Notes under the pieces: model-generated | What the model was told of the DNA's origin: nothing | The model's database searches: none | What the model saw: only the letters and a program-made list of their open reading frames with translations | Made by a program: the position numbers and the translations under genes | Shown here: in pieces, positions 34,914-42,606 of the stretch | Numbering within the stretch: the first letter of the stretch is position 1 | How the letters are laid out: every line of letters starts with the position of its first letter | Assembly: GCF_024171605.1 (NCBI RefSeq) | Contig: NZ_JALKAA010000002.1 | Span: 248,001-312,000, forward strand | From: Pontibacter sp. HSC-36F09 | GTDB taxonomy: Bacteria; Bacteroidota; Bacteroidia; Cytophagales; Hymenobacteraceae | DNA: 64,000 nucleotides | Direction of reading: 5' to 3'

Positions 34914-36179
34914 ATGAACGATAAGGTAATAGGTAAACTAAAAATATTAGCAGATGCTGCCAAATACGATGTTTCCTGTTCGTCGAGCGGAGGAAAGCGA
35001 AAGAACGACAACAAGGGCCTGGGCAATGCAGAAGGTATGGGTATTTGCCACAGCTATACCGAAGACGGTCGTTGCGTTTCGCTTCTGAAAATCCTGCTGA
35101 CCAATTTCTGCATCTACGACTGCGCCTACTGCGTGACGCGCAAGAGCAACGACGTGCAGCGGACTGCCTTTACGGTGCAGGAAGTGGTTGACCTGACCAT
35201 CAACTTTTACCGTCGCAATTACATCGAGGGGTTGTTCCTGAGCTCGGGCATCTTCAAAAATGCCGACTATACCATGGAGCGACTCGTGCGGGTGGCCAAA
35301 AAGCTGCGACAGGAGGAGAAGTTCAACGGCTACATCCACCTCAAAACCATACCGGGTGCGAGCGACGAGCTGATAAAAGAAGCCGGTCTGTATGCCGACC
35401 GCCTGAGCGTGAATATTGAGCTGCCTTCGGAGCAGAGTCTGCAAAGCCTGGCGCCGGAGAAGAACTATAGTGAGATCCTGTTACCGATGGGTTCAATCAA
35501 AGACCAGTTGGTGCAGGCGAAAGAGGAGAGCAAGTTGTTCAAAGCGACGCCAAAGTTCGCGCCAGCCGGGCAAAGCACGCAGCTGATCGTGGGAGCCACC
35601 GCCGAAAGCGACCGCCAGATTTTGCAGCTGTCGGACCAGCTTTACAAAGGGTATAACCTGAAGCGGGTATACTACTCGGGTTATGTGCCGGTGAGTACCG
35701 ACAGCAGGTTGTCGATTATCACGGAGCCGCCGATTATCCGGGAAAATCGCATTTATCAGGCCGACTGGCTGATGCGCTTTTATGGCTTCGATGTGAAGGA
35801 GATAGTTGACGAAGCGAATCCGAACCTAGATCTGGATATCGACCCAAAGCTGGGCTGGGCACTGCGCAACCGCCATTTTTTTCCGGTGGAGATCAATACT
35901 GCCGACTACGAAATGATATTGCGCGTGCCAGGCATCGGGGTGAAATCGGCCAAGAAAATTATATCAGCCCGGCGGTTTGCGCCGCTACACTTCGACCACC
36001 TGCGGCAGATGGGCGTGGTGCTGAAAAGGGCCAAGTATTTTATCACCTGCCAGACCAAAAGCCTGCAGCGGCAGGACTTTGACTCGGAGCAGCTGCGCCG
36101 CCGTATTTTGTTTGGCGAGGGCTCCGTACGAAGCGCACTGCTTACGCAGCAGCTGGACTTGTTTCAGAGGGCAGGCTAG
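34914..36179 (+). CDS. Radical SAM protein, predicted DNA modification/repair
   Basis: A 421-residue radical SAM protein. The cluster motif CIYDCAYC places Cys66, Cys70 and Cys73 in the CxxxCxxC pattern; another Cys group (Cys22, Cys45, Cys54) precedes it. The C-terminus holds a helix-hairpin-helix DNA-binding domain (VEINTADYEMILRVPGIGVK, then SAKKIISARR). I recall this as the family named putative DNA modification/repair radical SAM protein (TIGR03916), whose members usually sit beside a TIGR03915-type partner; that partner is at 36439. A DNA-lesion repair or modification reaction, comparable to spore photoproduct lyase, is predicted but unproven. Confidence 0.9.
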   Translation: MNDKVIGKLKILADAAKYDVSCSSSGGKRKNDNKGLGNAEGMGICHSYTEDGRCVSLLKILLTNFCIYDCAYCVTRKSNDVQRTAFTVQEVVDLTINFYRRNYIEGLFLSSGIFKNADYTMERLVRVAKKLRQEEKFNGYIHLKTIPGASDELIKEAGLYADRLSVNIELPSEQSLQSLAPEKNYSEILLPMGSIKDQLVQAKEESKLFKATPKFAPAGQSTQLIVGATAESDRQILQLSDQLYKGYNLKRVYYSGYVPVSTDSRLSIITEPPIIRENRIYQADWLMRFYGFDVKEIVDEANPNLDLDIDPKLGWALRNRHFFPVEINTADYEMILRVPGIGVKSAKKIISARRFAPLHFDHLRQMGVVLKRAKYFITCQTKSLQRQDFDSEQLRRRILFGEGSVRSALLTQQLDLFQRAG

Positions 36180-36277
36180 TATCAATTAAACGTGACATGG
36201 AAGAGGGGAGAGAAGTGCATCATACAGATTTGTGTAACCAAAAAGATCAGACAACATTTCAAACCATTCATAAGACA

Positions 36278-36421
36278 ATGAGAAATTCTACTAAAGTTGC
36301 CCGTGTTTCCTGCTGCTGCAAACTCAACATGCTGGTGCCGCACCTGCAGAGCCTTTCTTCCAGAATGCAAAATGACAGCAAGCGCGACAAAGCCCGCTTG
36401 AACAGCAACGCGAAGCAGTAG
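36278..36421 (+). CDS. Possible small Cys-rich ORF between the repair genes
   Basis: In the 259-base gap between the radical SAM gene and its partner, a same-strand frame from ATG 36278 to 36421 encodes 47 residues (MRNSTKVARVSCCCKLNMLV...) with three consecutive cysteines. The frame is open further upstream to 36197. The last third uses GC-rich third positions (AAG CGC GAC AAA GCC CGC), as real genes here do. No family is recognised and the ORF could be fortuitous, but it fills the operon gap exactly, ending 17 bases before the next start. Confidence 0.35.
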   Translation: MRNSTKVARVSCCCKLNMLVPHLQSLSSRMQNDSKRDKARLNSNAKQ

Positions 36422-36438
36422 CTGCTATACCTTTGCCG

Positions 36439-37218
36439 ATGTACTTCTATACCTACGACGGCTCCTTTGAGGGGCTGCTCACCGTGGTGTTTGAGGCCTA
36501 TGAGCGAAAAGCCTGGCCCACTGCCATTGAGCCCGAGCAGTTGGCGCAGCCTTCTATGTTCGGCGAAACCGTGCGGGTGATGACAGACGAGGGCAAAGCC
36601 AATCGGGTGTGGCTGGGCTTGAAGAAGCGGCTATCGGTTTCGGCGCTGGAGTCGCTGTACTATACCTACCTGTGGGAGCAGAGTGGCTTTGAGCGGCTGA
36701 TCTTTGACTATGCCCGGCTGGTGTTCGATTCGCCCGAAAGTGTGGAAGGAAACTATACGGCACCCTTTATATTGCAGGTACAGCAGATCCAGAAGCAAGT
36801 GCACCGCGAAAAACACCGCATGGAAGCTTTTGTGCGTTTTCAGAAAACCGCCGATGGTCTGTACTACGCCAGCATCTCACCTGATTTTAATGTGCTGCCC
36901 CTGATCGTGCGTCACTTTGAGAAGCGCTACGCCGATCAGCGATGGGCCATTTACGACACTTCGCGGCGGGATGGGGTCTATTACGATTTAAGAGCTACAA
37001 ATTTTGTGCGGTTAGAGAATCCGGGCGTGACACCCAGGCAGCAGGGTAAACTTAACACCGACCAGTACGATGAAAACGAAACCCGTTACCAGATGCTGTG
37101 GCAGGTATACTTCGACCACGTGAATATACCGGAGCGCAAAAATCCGAAATTGCACCTGCGCCATATACCTAAACGCTACTGGAAATACCTCTCCGAAAAA
37201 CAACCACGACTACAGTGA
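36439..37218 (+). CDS. Partner DNA-metabolism protein (TIGR03915/DUF4130 type)
   Basis: A 259-residue protein beginning MYFYTYDGSFEGLLTVVFEAY, which is the family's usual N-terminus, hence the ATG at 36439 rather than the TTG at 36433. VFDSPESVEGNYTAPFILQV and the YYASISPDFNVLPLI, then HFEKRYADQRWAIYDTSR segments are characteristic of the TIGR03915 family, which is in some bacteria fused to a uracil-DNA glycosylase domain. Here it is stand-alone. It partners the radical SAM protein encoded upstream, with one small ORF between. Confidence 0.9.
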   Translation: MYFYTYDGSFEGLLTVVFEAYERKAWPTAIEPEQLAQPSMFGETVRVMTDEGKANRVWLGLKKRLSVSALESLYYTYLWEQSGFERLIFDYARLVFDSPESVEGNYTAPFILQVQQIQKQVHREKHRMEAFVRFQKTADGLYYASISPDFNVLPLIVRHFEKRYADQRWAIYDTSRRDGVYYDLRATNFVRLENPGVTPRQQGKLNTDQYDENETRYQMLWQVYFDHVNIPERKNPKLHLRHIPKRYWKYLSEKQPRLQ

Positions 37219-37435
37219 AAAAGATAAGTTTGTAAATGCCTGTGTTTCAGAAATATTTCATAACAAAGGCTGCACAACCCTGGCTTTTGAGTGATTTTTT
37301 CGCAACACAGGACAACCCGAATGCCGATTTTGGAGTATACGTGTATATAGATATTTTATGAAAACTGCTCAGTTGGAGCCCACTGCACAAAGTAGCGGGT
37401 GTTGTCCGCTGTCCTTCATTATCTAAAAAAGAACG

Positions 37436-37804
37436 ATGAACACACGCGTACGAAAAAAACTTATTCAAGTAGCCCGCGGTCGCGCTCACCTGATGTCATT
37501 TCAAAATCTGATATTAGAAGCCGAGTTGGGCCTTAACCTCGAAAACACTTACGAGAAATCACAACTTAACGACGTAATCGACGAAATTTCAGAAGCAGAG
37601 CATGAAGCGGGTCGACCTTTGCTAAGCGCATTGGTCCGTATTAAAGGCCGCCAAAATCAGGGCGACAGTTTCTTTAAGCTTTGCGAACGCCTCGGCTATG
37701 GCGACTGGAAAAGTCTGAAGCGCGACCAGGAGTTTCTGGAGAAGCAGCGCGAAACCTGTCGGGAGTTCTGGCAAAACAGTAACAATTTTTCATCCTACCT
37801 ATAG
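37436..37804 (+). CDS. Conserved hypothetical protein
   Basis: A 122-residue soluble protein, beginning MNTRVRKKLIQVARGRAHLM and containing ISEAEHEAGRPLLSALVRIKG and SFFKLCERLGYGDWKSL. The GRPLLSALV pattern is shared by a small family of hypothetical proteins in Bacteroidota that I remember but cannot name. No enzyme motif, membrane segment or signal is present. It is flanked by a 217-base gap upstream and a terminator downstream, so it is transcribed alone. Confidence 0.75.
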   Translation: MNTRVRKKLIQVARGRAHLMSFQNLILEAELGLNLENTYEKSQLNDVIDEISEAEHEAGRPLLSALVRIKGRQNQGDSFFKLCERLGYGDWKSLKRDQEFLEKQRETCREFWQNSNNFSSYL

Positions 37805-37883
37805 TACAAAGCAAAGAGGCAGGCCCGCCCTCACTCCCTGGGTCTGTTTCTTTGCCGATTTCACCCTTACACACTTACTGGTA

Positions 37884-37921
37884 GCAGCCCCACGGAAATT
37901 TTTTTCGTGGGGCTGCGTCTT
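37884..37921 (+). terminator. Terminator after the conserved hypothetical gene
   Basis: GCAGCCCCACG (37884-37894) pairs perfectly with CGTGGGGCTGC (37906-37916), followed by GTCTTTT; the loop is T-rich. Confidence 0.85.
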
Positions 37922-37982
37922 TTCAGGGCTTCTGCCGTCATCCAAGTGTAATTCGAAAACATCACCTTAAAAAGACAAAGCC

Positions 37983-38405
37983 ATGAAAAGATTTCACGTA
38001 AATGTTCGCGTTAAAAGTCTCCACGAATCCCTCGCCTTTTATACAGCTTTATTTGGGGCAAAGCCAACTGTTGTAAAAGAAGATTATGCCAAATGGATGC
38101 TGGAAGACCCGCGCATTAACTTCGCTATATCGCTGCACCCCGAGAATGCAGGTATAGAGCATCTGGGTATCCAGGCCGAAAGTGAAGAGGAACTGGCTGA
38201 GGTATACGGCCGATTGAAGCGCGCCAAAGGAGCCATTCGCGAAGAAGGAAAGTGCACCTGCTGCTACGCCAAGTCCGAAAAATCGTGGATAACCGACCCG
38301 CAGGGGGTGGACTGGGAAGCCTTCTATACCTTCGGCGAAGCCACTGTGTACGGCGAAGGAGCGAATGCCCGCACCACCTCAACCATCGAAACAACTGCCA
38401 TTTAG
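37983..38405 (+). CDS. arsI: ArsI/CadI-family vicinal-oxygen-chelate protein
   Basis: A 140-residue glyoxalase-fold protein. KCTCCYAKSEKSWITDPQG holds vicinal Cys93-Cys94 (plus Cys91), and the metal ligands are probably His5, His60 and a Glu in DWEAFYTFGE; this is the ArsI signature, an Fe(II)-dependent dioxygenase that cleaves the C-As bond of methyl- and aryl-arsenicals. CadI relatives are cadmium-induced. A sigma-factor gene of SigZ type follows. No arsR, arsM or arsenite pump is adjacent, so the assignment rests on the motif. Confidence 0.85.
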   Translation: MKRFHVNVRVKSLHESLAFYTALFGAKPTVVKEDYAKWMLEDPRINFAISLHPENAGIEHLGIQAESEEELAEVYGRLKRAKGAIREEGKCTCCYAKSEKSWITDPQGVDWEAFYTFGEATVYGEGANARTTSTIETTAI

Positions 38406-38425
38406 TACAAGATAAAACTACGAAT

Positions 38426-38466
38426 CCGGACCACGGCAGGTATAGCACATACCTGCCGTGGTCCGG
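38426..38466. terminator. Long hairpin with the GGTATA word
   Basis: Bases 38426-38442 and 38450-38466 are perfectly complementary over 17 bases (left arm CCGGACCACGGCAGGTA) with a seven-base loop TAGCACA. The arms end in the repeated word AGGTATAG/TACCT. Weak T-run after the stem (TTGATTTTTATG), so it is a likely terminator of arsI. Confidence 0.8.
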
Positions 38467-38573
38467 TTGATTTTTATGTACTATCAGAAGAATTTTACGA
38501 TTTGCCTTTTCCATATTTTTCTTCGTAAATTGATGTATATCTCCACCTGCTATCACAATTAAAATCTCGCGTC

Positions 38574-39200
38574 ATGGATAATAAAAGCTGCCATACCTGT
38601 TCAGGTGAACAAGTAGTTACCTCAGTGGACACCTGTGCCGCGGTAGCGCCGGTATACCTGGAGTATGAAGCCAGACTGCGGAGCTTTGTGATGAAGCGGG
38701 TGAAAGACAAAGACGAGGCCAATGATATTCTGCAACAGCTCTACGTGAAGCTTTATAAACATTGTGAACAGCTGCAGGAAGTCCGGAATATGAACGCATG
38801 GCTCTACCAGATCGCCCGCAACGCGGTGTATGATTACTTCCGTGAGCAGGGCCGAAGCATACCTGTAGAAGATGAAGGCAAACTTGAAGAGCAGCTGCAG
38901 CAGGACTCCGAACACCAGGACTCGGAAAGCCTGGTGCTGCCACTCATCAACATGCTGCCCGTGGAGTATGCCGAGCCGCTGCGTTTGAGCGAGATTGAAG
39001 GTATCAGCCAAAAGGAAATCGCGGAGCGTTTAGGTATGTCCTACTCCGGAGCCAAGTCGCGGGTGCAGCGTGGGCGGGAGAAACTGAAAGAATTGTTCCT
39101 GGAGTGTTGCCATCTAGAACTAGACCGGAAAGGAGCTTTGGTAAGTGCGACTGCAAAAGAGAGCTGCAGGCCGCTTCAGGTGCAGTTAAAAGGAGCGTAA
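38574..39200 (+). CDS. SigZ-like RNA polymerase sigma factor
   Basis: A 208-residue ECF-type sigma factor. Region 2 is LRSFVMKRVKDKDEANDILQ and LQEVRNMNAWLYQIARNAVYD, and region 4 is LSEIEGISQKEIAERLGMSYSG then AKSRVQRGREKLKEL. The C-terminus FLECCHLELDRKG with a downstream Cys (SCRPL) is the SigZ-type tail, which may bind metal. No anti-sigma gene is adjacent. It follows the arsI-like gene in the same direction with about 170 bases between, including a hairpin; metal or arsenic response is inference. Confidence 0.9.
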   Translation: MDNKSCHTCSGEQVVTSVDTCAAVAPVYLEYEARLRSFVMKRVKDKDEANDILQQLYVKLYKHCEQLQEVRNMNAWLYQIARNAVYDYFREQGRSIPVEDEGKLEEQLQQDSEHQDSESLVLPLINMLPVEYAEPLRLSEIEGISQKEIAERLGMSYSGAKSRVQRGREKLKELFLECCHLELDRKGALVSATAKESCRPLQVQLKGA

Positions 39201-39202
39201 TT

Positions 39203-41293
39203 TCAAAACCTATACCTTGTCTGCACCCGGATATCTGATCTTCTGGGTCCTTCAATTGTTTCCAGACCTGAACCGATGGTGCGCTGGTTGCGGTAATGCG
39301 TCAGAGCATATTTTACCCACACATCCATGCGGCGCATCGGTCTGAACTGGAGTAAGGCATACATGCGCGTGCCTCTGCCGCTGAAGGCAGGTATAGAGAA
39401 AGCGTAGAGCACGTCCCGCTCAAAAGCATACTGGCGGGTTTCGTAATCGTCGGTGTCGAAGATGGCGTAGCGGGTGCTCAGGCGAATCTTGTTGAAATTG
39501 AAGTTGATATCCTGAGAAATGAAGTAGCCCGTAGTTTGCGGTGACTCCAACTCAAAGCTACTGAACTGCACCCGGGACCGAAGATTAACAACAGGCGTAG
39601 GCGTGAATTCATAATACAAGAGGTAGTTTCTGCGATTGGCTTGTCCCACATAATCTATACTGGTGCTATTGTCGGCTACGTTACGACCTTTGCTTTCGGC
39701 ACGGAACTGGGCGTAGAGCGAACTTTGGCGGTTGGGCCGGAAGAGGAGACGCAGCATGTACTCGTCGCCCTGCGAAGGGGCATCCACGCGGTAGCGCAGC
39801 CACGGAAAACGGAAACGGTCGTAGTATGCCGTGAGCTCCCACTTCGGAAAAGGCTTGATCTTGATGCCGGTATAAAGTCCCTGTTCGTTGATATTGCGTG
39901 TTCCCTCGCCAAATGCATTGCCATAGAAGGTATGGAAGTCACGGGCGTAGTAGCGGTAGAGCATGGCTAGTTCCACTTTGTTGGAGAGGTTGGCCGTCAT
40001 ACCGTTCACAGTGCCCATGCCGCCGCTTCTGGAAATGGCCGTTTCGCCGAACAGGTATACGTTTTGCCAGGTATAAGCGTAGTTAGCACCGATGTTGTAA
40101 TTGCGCGTGGCGCTAAACTCGAAACGCTGATAGGGCAGTCCCGCCTTCTGAATCGGTGAGCTGAAGTGAGTCGCCATGGCCGTTATACCTGCCAGTAAGG
40201 TGCGGTTTCGGCTCTGGTAAGTGGCATTGCCGCCTATAATCTGTTCCCGGGCCTGCTTTTTATTGGCCAGTTCTGTAGGCGTACGATGGAAGCCGGTCGT
40301 TTGTATACCTGTGAAGAAATCATCGAAATTATCGAGCGTGTCGAGTTGCGTTTGCAGGTTGGCATCTACCCGTTTACCCGACACAAATCCCGTTACATCT
40401 ACACGCCCCAAGGTATAAGTGGCCGCTGCGCCCCGGTAAAAGGCATGCTCCAGCACCGAACTGTATGGGCGTATACCTACATTTGGCCGACTCACGGTAG
40501 TAATCGTCTCGCTGCCCTTGCCTACACTATAGCCCGACGAAAGCAACAGACCCTGCCCGAACTGCAGTTGATAATCGCCAAGCGCAATAGTTTTGAATTT
40601 GCCTTTGTTGTAGAGCTGCAAGTGTGCCGAGTAAAAATCGAAACCATAGCGACGGGTGTCGGGATCCCAGATCAGCTGTTCACCAGCGTCTTTCTCAGCA
40701 GTAATGCCCAGACTGTAGTCACGGGTATGGCTCACGCGGTAGCGCATGAGTACTTTATCGGGTGAGCCGAGGTAGCGTGTGGTGGAGCGGCTGGTGGTGT
40801 CGACGGAGGTATAGCCGCGCCTTTCCTGCAGCGTACGCTCGTAGCGGATGATCAAAGCGTTGTTGTCTTCGCCCACAATGCGCTGCAGCAACGGGCGCTG
40901 GTCGGCATTAAGACCTGCATCCTCCACCCGAACAAAATACACGAGCTTGTAAATCGTCATCAGGTTGAAATCAGGTATAGCCTGCAGTTCGTAAATGCTC
41001 AGCAAAGGGCCGTTTTCCCGGATGTGGCGGAAGAAAGAAGCAATCTGCGGACGGGACAGAATGTAGAGCGAAGCTAACTCTTCGGGTGTAGTGCGGTTGA
41101 GGTCGATGGGGCGCTGGAAGTATTGAAAAAGCGTTTCGTAGAAGTCTTCGTAAGGCACGTTCTCGTCTTCCTGTTGCGCAAAAAGCTCCTGCACGAACAA
41201 ATCAAAATCAAAGGTCTGGCGCGGATAGTCCTGTGCTTGCAGCGGCAGCCAGGTGCAAAGTAGCAGGAGGAAAGTCGCTATACCTTGCTTCAT
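39203..41293 (-). CDS. Helix-hairpin-helix outer-membrane beta-barrel protein
   Basis: A 696-residue secreted protein with a signal peptide (residues 1-20, ending LQAQD). Near residues 60-125 it has tandem ComEA-like helix-hairpin-helix motifs (IDLNRTTPEELASLYILS; LSIYELQAIPDFNLMTIYK). The remaining ~550 residues have alternating beta-strand patterns typical of a 16- to 22-strand outer-membrane barrel, ending in VQTRYRF. Combining HhH with a barrel is typical of a Bacteroidota family; DNA binding at the cell envelope, possibly DNA uptake, is inference. It converges with sigZ (3-base gap) and lies 6 bases downstream of the PorV/PorQ-like gene. Confidence 0.83.
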   Translation of the reverse strand: MKQGIATFLLLLCTWLPLQAQDYPRQTFDFDLFVQELFAQQEDENVPYEDFYETLFQYFQRPIDLNRTTPEELASLYILSRPQIASFFRHIRENGPLLSIYELQAIPDFNLMTIYKLVYFVRVEDAGLNADQRPLLQRIVGEDNNALIIRYERTLQERRGYTSVDTTSRSTTRYLGSPDKVLMRYRVSHTRDYSLGITAEKDAGEQLIWDPDTRRYGFDFYSAHLQLYNKGKFKTIALGDYQLQFGQGLLLSSGYSVGKGSETITTVSRPNVGIRPYSSVLEHAFYRGAAATYTLGRVDVTGFVSGKRVDANLQTQLDTLDNFDDFFTGIQTTGFHRTPTELANKKQAREQIIGGNATYQSRNRTLLAGITAMATHFSSPIQKAGLPYQRFEFSATRNYNIGANYAYTWQNVYLFGETAISRSGGMGTVNGMTANLSNKVELAMLYRYYARDFHTFYGNAFGEGTRNINEQGLYTGIKIKPFPKWELTAYYDRFRFPWLRYRVDAPSQGDEYMLRLLFRPNRQSSLYAQFRAESKGRNVADNSTSIDYVGQANRRNYLLYYEFTPTPVVNLRSRVQFSSFELESPQTTGYFISQDINFNFNKIRLSTRYAIFDTDDYETRQYAFERDVLYAFSIPAFSGRGTRMYALLQFRPMRRMDVWVKYALTHYRNQRTIGSGLETIEGPRRSDIRVQTRYRF

Positions 41294-41299
41294 GCAGCG

Positions 41300-42049
41300 T
41301 TACTTTTGAAAGGTATAGGAAAGTGACAGATGGTGGCTCATACCCAGCAAGGTGGTGGAGCCGAAGGCATAATCGGCAAAAAGTTGACGGGCCTTGAAGC
41401 CTACACCGAAAGTAGCACGATTGGTGAGTGTGCTGAAGCCGGAACGCAGGGCCACTTTTTCCTGCAAAAGCTGATACTCTATACCTGCCTTGAAGTTAGC
41501 TGGGAAGTCAATGTGCTTCTCAGTTTCGGCTAGTAGTAGGAGTTTTTGGTAAGGGCGATAGCCAAGGCCGGCTTTCATGATGGTAGGCAACCGCTCGTCG
41601 TCGAATGTAGCCAGTTTGGCCTGGTTGATGTTGTGGGCATGCGCTCCGAAGAAGAAGCCCGGCACAATTTCCGCCTGCCCGCCCACCGACAAAGTCACCG
41701 CCTTGCGACTGCCATACCCTTCGGCCGCGACCTGCCACAAATCAGCCTTCACACCCAGACTAAACTGCCCCAACTTATGACCTATACCTACACCTATATG
41801 TTGCTGACTGAACAGCTCATCCCCGAAGCGACTCATGCTCAATCCGTAGTTACCATACCTGTTAGTAGGGTATACCGCCTGCAGCGCCATGGTCGAGAAG
41901 GCCCTCACGCCAAAACGGTTTTCAGCATAAGCACCCACCTGCATTTTTTCAAGCCCTGCTATACCTGCCACGTTGTTGTGGAGTGCCCAAAGGTCGGGCA
42001 GTGTGACAGAGGCATTGCCCAAGGCAGCAGCGCGTGCACCTACAGGCAC
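41300..42049 (-). CDS. PorV/PorQ-like outer-membrane protein, start lost
   Basis: The coded protein reads VPVGARAAALGNASVTLPDL..., the start of the PorV/PorQ-type barrel family (usually ...GARATALG). A GTG at 42049 is the first canonical start, but the same frame runs upstream through LIFSLLYLLPCLAQAQADVP, a clear signal peptide with no ATG, GTG or TTG. An ATG at 42130-42132 is in a different frame; one extra G in its ATGGG run would restore MGITQLLQNK plus the signal peptide. Thus the gene is probably frameshifted at its start, or uses a non-canonical codon. It is 6 bases upstream of the HhH-barrel gene, so both probably share a transcript. Confidence 0.78.
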   Translation of the reverse strand: MPVGARAAALGNASVTLPDLWALHNNVAGIAGLEKMQVGAYAENRFGVRAFSTMALQAVYPTNRYGNYGLSMSRFGDELFSQQHIGVGIGHKLGQFSLGVKADLWQVAAEGYGSRKAVTLSVGGQAEIVPGFFFGAHAHNINQAKLATFDDERLPTIMKAGLGYRPYQKLLLLAETEKHIDFPANFKAGIEYQLLQEKVALRSGFSTLTNRATFGVGFKARQLFADYAFGSTTLLGMSHHLSLSYTFQK

Positions 42050-42265
42050 ATCGGCCTGCGCCTGTGCAAGGCAAGGCAGTAGGTATAGAAGCGAGAAAAT
42101 AAGCTTGTTTTGTAGAAGTTGCGTTATCCCATTCGGTCGTGTTTTATAGCTAAAGTGCTATGTACGAGGGTATAGGGGGTGGGTTGTCGGAATCAGGATT
42201 TTGCGGATGAAAAAGGATTTTCAGGATTAATATACCTTGTACATTTATGTGATTTCCATCTGTAG

Positions 42266-42285
42266 GGATAGGTCGCGACCTATCC
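42266..42285. repeat. Perfect 20-base palindrome
   Basis: GGATAGGTCGCGACCTATCC is its own reverse complement over all 20 bases. It resembles short dispersed palindromes seen in Bacteroidota spacers; no second copy was seen in this window. It lies about 150 bases upstream of the PorV/PorQ-like gene and could alternatively be an operator. Confidence 0.75.
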
Positions 42286-42548
42286 GAATCGTGCACAGGT
42301 ATATTTTTGAGAATCAGGATTAGGATGAGAGGGGTATTCCCTGGAAGTAAAGTTTATGGGACTTGCTAGTAAGATACTTACAGGATGACAAAAGGTAGCA
42401 TGCAGCGATCCCAGTATACGCAGGGATGTGGACATCCCCATTAGTCTGTTTTTAGATTAGGAGATCCGGAAGAGCCTTAGACTATACTTCCCTCCGTCAT
42501 TATCAATCCTGTTCATCTTTTCAAATCCTCAAAATCCCGACTCAAACA

Positions 42549-42580
42549 AAAAGGCGCTGAGGAATCCCCCAGCGCCTTTT
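42549..42580 (-). terminator. Terminator of the S46 peptidase gene
   Basis: AAAAGGCGCTG (42549-42559) and CAGCGCCTTTT (42570-42580) pair perfectly, 26 bases past the stop at 42607; on the minus strand the stem is followed by TTTG. Confidence 0.88.
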
Positions 42581-42606
42581 CTTTATTTGGTTAAGAAAAC
42601 CTCAGC

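Larger units (their letters stand above)
42133..42606. other. Repeat-rich spacer upstream of PorV/PorQ-like gene
   Basis: About 470 bases without a credible gene. It contains short GAATCAGGATT words (near 42189 and 42313) that also occur in the two dispersed repeats, a perfect 20-base palindrome at 42266-42285 and the S46 peptidase terminator at its right end. Confidence 0.6.

Noticed and set aside
36197-36277. Upstream extension of the small Cys-rich ORF
   Set aside because: AT-rich and without codon bias; I kept only the part from 36278, at low confidence.
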